Below are positions 26,701-64,000 of a DNA stretch of 64,000 nucleotides, one piece after another. Position numbers and translations under genes: made by a program. A model generated the notes under the pieces. The model searched no databases. It was not told the DNA's origin and worked only from the letters and a program-made list of their open reading frames with translations. The stretch comes from Anoplopoma fimbria (taxonomy: Eukaryota > Chordata > Actinopteri > Perciformes > Anoplopomatidae). Each line of letters starts with the position of its first letter. Position 1 is the first letter of the stretch. The DNA lies in the NCBI RefSeq assembly GCF_027596085.1, contig NC_072472.1, positions 17,981,971 to 18,045,970 of the forward strand, in the 5' to 3' direction.

Positions 26701-29700
26701 AGCTATGGCAAAAAAAATTGCATTGTTACAAACTTTTCCTGTTATTGCTGTGTGATAGTCATAACACTCAGCAACTCTGACTTGCATCCTTGGAAAAAGA
26801 CACTGTTGTGAATGTATGCAAGCTTAATGGATACATGAGACATAAAGTGTACCAGACAAGATAATAAATGCGTTGTCTGATAAATGCACTGCAATGTTTT
26901 CCATCCCCTGTGTAGGGATAAACAGGCGGCTTTGAATCCATGTATTTGTCACCAAATAGGGTTGATATTCTGTATTTAAATGACGTCGGGGGCTTTTGCT
27001 CTGAGCAACATTCATCAAGATCTCAAGTGGGATCTTCATGGATCTGATGGTGAATATGGTGTAATGAAATATGTGTGTTAGCTGAAGAGGGTCTCAAGAA
27101 ATCAGGATGCTAAGATGTAATATCTAAACATTTCTGACAACCACACAACTCTCCCCCTCCCCCCTATTTTTCTTATTAATCATATAATGAGTCCCTGTAT
27201 AGTTATTTGCATTCAGATACTTCCACCTTACATTCACATTATTTTAGCACCCATTGTGCCATCAAATGAAGCCCATTTACAAATCATTTGATAAATTAAT
27301 CAGATTTGATATATTAAACTGGTGAATGAGTGAGCCCGCTGAATGGCTTGTTTGAATAATTGAGCAGTACTCAATCAGACAACATTAGGCAGTGGTGGCG
27401 GCCCCGCCATCTGAAATAATTACCACCAGACAACAGACTACACATGGGTGCTGCCTCCACAGGGACTCCACATTTGGGACCAGTAGATTAGAACCACACC
27501 ACCCGCAACACCCACTGCGCATCTCACATGCCTTGACGAACACCACTTACGGAAACCTGCAGAGGCCTCTCAGTGAGAACAGAAAAGGAAAGGGGACACC
27601 CACAGCAGTGTTCGGGGTGTGGGATAGCTGCCACTGCAGCAGGGTAATGCATACTGTCGAGAATGAATAAATCACAACCACAGAACCGACAGTATTTATG
27701 TATTTGGACAAAGACCCCACCCCCTACCCTTTCAAATTCGCAGTAGCTATTACCAAGAGATTGTATATAATTAGTAAGTCACTTCCAATTTATTTAGACA
27801 TGATTTATTATGTACACCATCAATCATAAAACAAATGAATACCCTATTTTTATAATATTGGGGGGAAATTGGAAATATCCCCTGAAATTGAAACAATAAG
27901 TAAAACGTACAGGGGAAATGAAGAATTTGGGGACTTTTAAATGAGATAGAAATAATTTACAAGACTGAGACCTTGAACAATAATACCTCCGTAGATAACA
28001 TACTAGTATTTGTCTCTTTTGTTAGCACAGTTTTTTTTAGATTTATGTCACAGTTACATAGCCTCTATTGTTCAGTTAAACTATCTGCACAATTTGATAT
28101 GACACAATGTCCATTCTCTGCCTTACTTTTGTATAATTGGGTTTTCACTTGTCTTGAATTATCCTGTTTTTCCTTGTGTGTCTGGGTTTCACAGTCTCTT
28201 GGGACAAGCTTTGCTGTTACAGAAACATCTTTAATGTGACAACACAGGAACAGGAAGGTAGTTGTGTGACTGGATGAATGCTTTCTGCATGGAATGGGTC
28301 ACTAAGCGTATCGTGCATATGTCTGTGCCAAGGTAGTGTCTGCAACTGAGCCTCATTTACTCCCGCACAGACTGGATGTGATTGACAGCTGGGCCGAAGG
28401 GCCTTTGGCTCCTTCCTGATTTTCTTTTCCACTAGAGGTGTCCTCTGGGACTTGGAATCCATGCTACAGTATATCAGCAGAACAGCTTATGGCTGTAATG
28501 AGGATGAAAAGCAAACTGAGCACCGAGCCAGTGTTTCCGTTCTGTGCTGCTCTGAGTTATACAAAATAAAATCACTTTGTTTAGTTATGCACCATGTTTT
28601 TGATATACATTAGAACTTTCTAGGAAAACCAATCACACCACTTACTCGTACTACAATTTTAATAGTTGGTGTATATAAATACATACAAAACTGTAAAATA
28701 TCCTAAATAGTAATTGTTATCCAGCAAGAGATAATTAGGTTCCCTTATTTTATTAGTCACTCCTTATATCTAAAATCCGAAATGACACTAAGAAGCTAAT
28801 ATTCATTCACAAGATTTTCTTTGACACAAAATCTTTTTATTCTTTAACCATTTCTTTTATTTTTCACACTGTATTTTAACTGTTAAAAATTGGCCTACAG
28901 TTAGACATTTTACAAAAACAACATGTCATAAGGTATTAATGCAAAGCTGCGCAACTCATTGCTGGATCCAAATCTCAATCTCTATTTTTAAACCTAATTC
29001 CAGTGATGATTTACAGTACACTCATTCCTGTAGCTACTTAAAGCAGTAGCTTTTAAATTGATATTTGGGATAACAGTTGTGACAGAATCAGGGAATATTG
29101 AAGCTGTAACCTTTTAACTTAGCAGCAGATGGCTCATAGCTCTGTTCAAAATGCATGAGTATGGCATTGCTTGACAATTCTTGATGTTCTTGCTCCTTTG
29201 AACACTCAAACTCAAGTACAGACATCCTTGCCATTGATAAAATGAAACGGTTGTCCAACAGTGGAAGAATGCAGAAAAAAACTACCCAGAAATGGAATTC
29301 TAATGAGCTAAAGGTGTGTACGTTCAAGATAAGAAAAAACAGCTATTTTGGGTATATTTCACCAACTGTATTTAAAGTAGCTGTCATAAATTCAGGCTTT
29401 TTTCAGTATCATAGAATTGCTGCCCGTCTTCTAGCTTAAATAATGATTCTTCTACTGAAAAGTTTGGTGAACAACATTTTTAAAAGAAACAGTAACAATT
29501 GCTGTTTTTATAGATAGATATTTTTTAGAGATATTCTGAAACCATTTACCCCTGGACCTAAATAAGACCTTGCACCTGATCCCTTGTCATTTGATCAGGA
29601 TTTATAAAGGAGTGATTCAGTCAATATCCCTGGTCACTGGTGATTCCAATTTGTACATCGGGGTGATTCAGCCTCTTTTTCAAATAACAAAGATCTGACC

Positions 29701-30725
29701 CTGTGCCTGTGACAAGTACACCCACAAATCCCAAAAATGCTGTTTTCATCCAAGGTTTAAAAAAAAAAATTCTCCTTCAAACTGGTGTATTTTATAAGGT
29801 AAAATAATAACTTAAAAAATGTGATCTTTTAGAGCCCAAACTGCAGCCTTTGATACTTAGATTATATTGATCATTGGATTGCATTTATATGTTTTAAAAT
29901 TCTCTGAGGCTATTCCAGGTTCCCAGAGGATGAATTTTGAATGATTTGGTGACCCTCTGACTTTCCTTCTTGCACAATTATCGGGGCAATAGCTATATCA
30001 TTAACTTCTGGTACTCGTACACAAGAAACTACTTTAACTTTAATGGACTGAGCTCATTCACACTCCCCAGAGGATCAACCTATTTCATTATGGACTCCAT
30101 AATGGACTGCTTAAGGTCAAATTGTATACCCGCCTTCCCCAACATGTCCATTGTTGTCACCACTTGTTGGTTTACAAAAAACAACAACAATATGCACTTG
30201 TGATTAATTGTGTTTTAAGAACAGTGTCATTTGTTCTATCCAACACCTTCCCTATGTGGGATGTACGGAGATTTGTGTTAGGAAGCCGCTATAGGGCTGT
30301 AGAAATTCAGTGTTGATTTATAGACATCCCTTTTTGGGTTACTTTTAAGTCTTACTTTCCTTTAATGTGTCTTGCTCTTCTGCTATATGCCTTCCCATAT
30401 TGTTCTGTTAATCCTACCTGGCTTTACGCACTCTTACACTTAGCAACTGAGATCAAAGAAGAGCCTGTGCTTATATCCTCAGGGGGACAGCTGTATTATT
30501 AAAGACAGAGATTGCTGAGGGTCCTGTGAGGCAGTCTTCTCGATTTTATTATTTTTTACTCTCACATTAGAAAAAAGGTGGAAGAGGTCGGTAAGCCCAA
30601 GAAAGCTCAGTCCTAGAGCGACTTTCTGTTTGACATAATAGAATCTTAATAAACTTCAAACAAATCAACTGTATGAGCCACTTTTACAGTTGGAGTAACC
30701 GCTTTTGCTCCCTCTTATCCCGTAG

Positions 30726-62834
<32,109 letters not shown>

Positions 62835-62841
62835 GTGTTAA

Positions 62842-64000
62842 TCCTCATGAGGACATATTTGAATGCACATTAAACATAATGAATTACAGAGAGAAATAAT
62901 AAACAGGCTTGACTGAAACTTTCTTGACATTTGTATAATCCATTTTATAGTTTTATTAGCACATAATCATTTGTAAATGTTGGCTGTCACTTCTTATCAA
63001 TTTGTAAAATAAAGACAATACAACTCAGATTTTCCTCTTGTAGTCAGTTGTGACACCATCACATTGTATACCACTCAATAGAGATTTAAAAGTCTAGATA
63101 TGGAAGAATTATGCTCCACTATTTTCAATAAGAAGGAACAGTGTAGAATCCCACAAGTTTATTTTCCAAACTGAGATGCATTTTGGGATTGTGAATGGAG
63201 ATGCAGATTTTACATTGTTGTTTTTGGTGTGTCTGCTCTTCCAGAGTCTTTGTGAAGCATCATTTCCTGCAGTTGCTTCCTGTCCCAGGACACCTTGTTT
63301 GTAAGCGCTATGAGATTTCCTCTCTGCGAGGGACACAGAATGATGTTTGGAAGATGGAGAGGACACAGAATGAAGACAAAGGAAAGAGTGCAAGATAAAA
63401 TGCAGAGTTGTAAATGTCATGTACAGACACAGACACCAGTCTCACAGTGTTATTTTCATCCCCTCTTCAAAAGAGTAAACAGTATGTTATATGTCCGCTT
63501 CTTTTTCCTGTCACATGGTGTACTAAAATTCACACAGTGGAGATGAAGAAGATAAATCACAGCAAAATGACAAATTAATATGAAAAGGACTTGCATAATT
63601 TGTAAATATATTTTTTAATGTTTTTCTTTCCTTTGCTTTGCTATGCAAGCCAAACCTAATGTTGTTTCTTTTGTGATTTATTACTGTGAATGATTTTTTC
63701 ATTACTGCTCAAACTGTTAGCTTATTTTGATGAAGCTACTGTATCGTTGTACTTTGCACAGAGCGTTTTGGTGAAAATAAGCACAAGCCCATTGTCAGCT
63801 GAGCTGAGGCAGAGAATCATAATGGCAAAGAGGGACGTCTATGTTAAACAGAACCTAAACAGAACATATATATACTTGGCTGTGCTATCATTGTTTTGAG
63901 AAACACTAAGATATTGAGAGTTACAAGGAAAAAACACATGCTAATACTTGTAATATGCCAATGTAAGTAACTGTGTATCACACTACTTGCTTGAAATCCT
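62842..64000 (+). other. robo2: probable intron (or alternative 3' UTR) after the last robo2 exon
   Basis: No further coding exon found. AATAAA occurs at 62898-62903 and 63008-63013, which would serve as polyadenylation signals only if transcripts end here. Confidence 0.55.

Overview
The window is vertebrate nuclear DNA, almost certainly from a teleost fish. It holds the middle and 3' part of one multi-exon gene on the + strand, the axon-guidance receptor robo2 (roundabout homolog 2, zebrafish astray). Evidence is a chain of 25 phase-compatible GT-AG exons spelling Ig2 to Ig5, three fibronectin III domains, one membrane segment and a ROBO2-type cytoplasmic tail. Teleost assignment rests on the Tc1-like transposon, several dispersed repeats I recognise from fish genomes, and very long (GT)n arrays. 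No bacterial-type operon, CRISPR array, rRNA or tRNA gene is visible.

Layout. Positions 1-30725 are non-coding and fit the large intron between the Ig1 exon (not in the window) and the Ig2 exon; they hold four long (GT)n arrays, a 51-bp pyrimidine minisatellite, a decayed Tc1/mariner element (21331-22890) and remnants of at least four other fish repeat families. Exons for the ectodomain run from 30726 to 51384, the juxtamembrane/transmembrane exon is at 52425-52601, and cytoplasmic exons run from 53686 to about 62834. The receptor's extreme C-terminus is not found and should lie past 64000, unless the last exon ends at the in-frame stop at 62839-62841.

The exons assemble in frame with no stop codon, about 1,275 codons. 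Cytoplasmic motifs visible are CC0 (SDGAIYSSIDF), CC1 (PTPYATTQ) and CC2 (PLPPPP). The CC3 poly-proline motif known from mammalian ROBO2 is not seen where expected. ROBO2 rather than ROBO1/3/4 is supported by stretches such as [29 protein letters not shown] and QAHLDELTRAYQ.

The most interesting content is splicing architecture: a 12-nt microexon (35998-36009) between Ig3 and Ig4 with a dense upstream YCAY (NOVA-type) cluster and a fold-back repeat just before it; a 27-nt microexon after the membrane segment; a 48-A run starting at intron base +3 after the membrane exon; in-frame tandem acceptors; a 48-nt frame-preserving candidate cassette exon; and a possible truncated C-terminus with nearby AATAAA signals. 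I found no second gene and nothing resembling a wholly new biological system.
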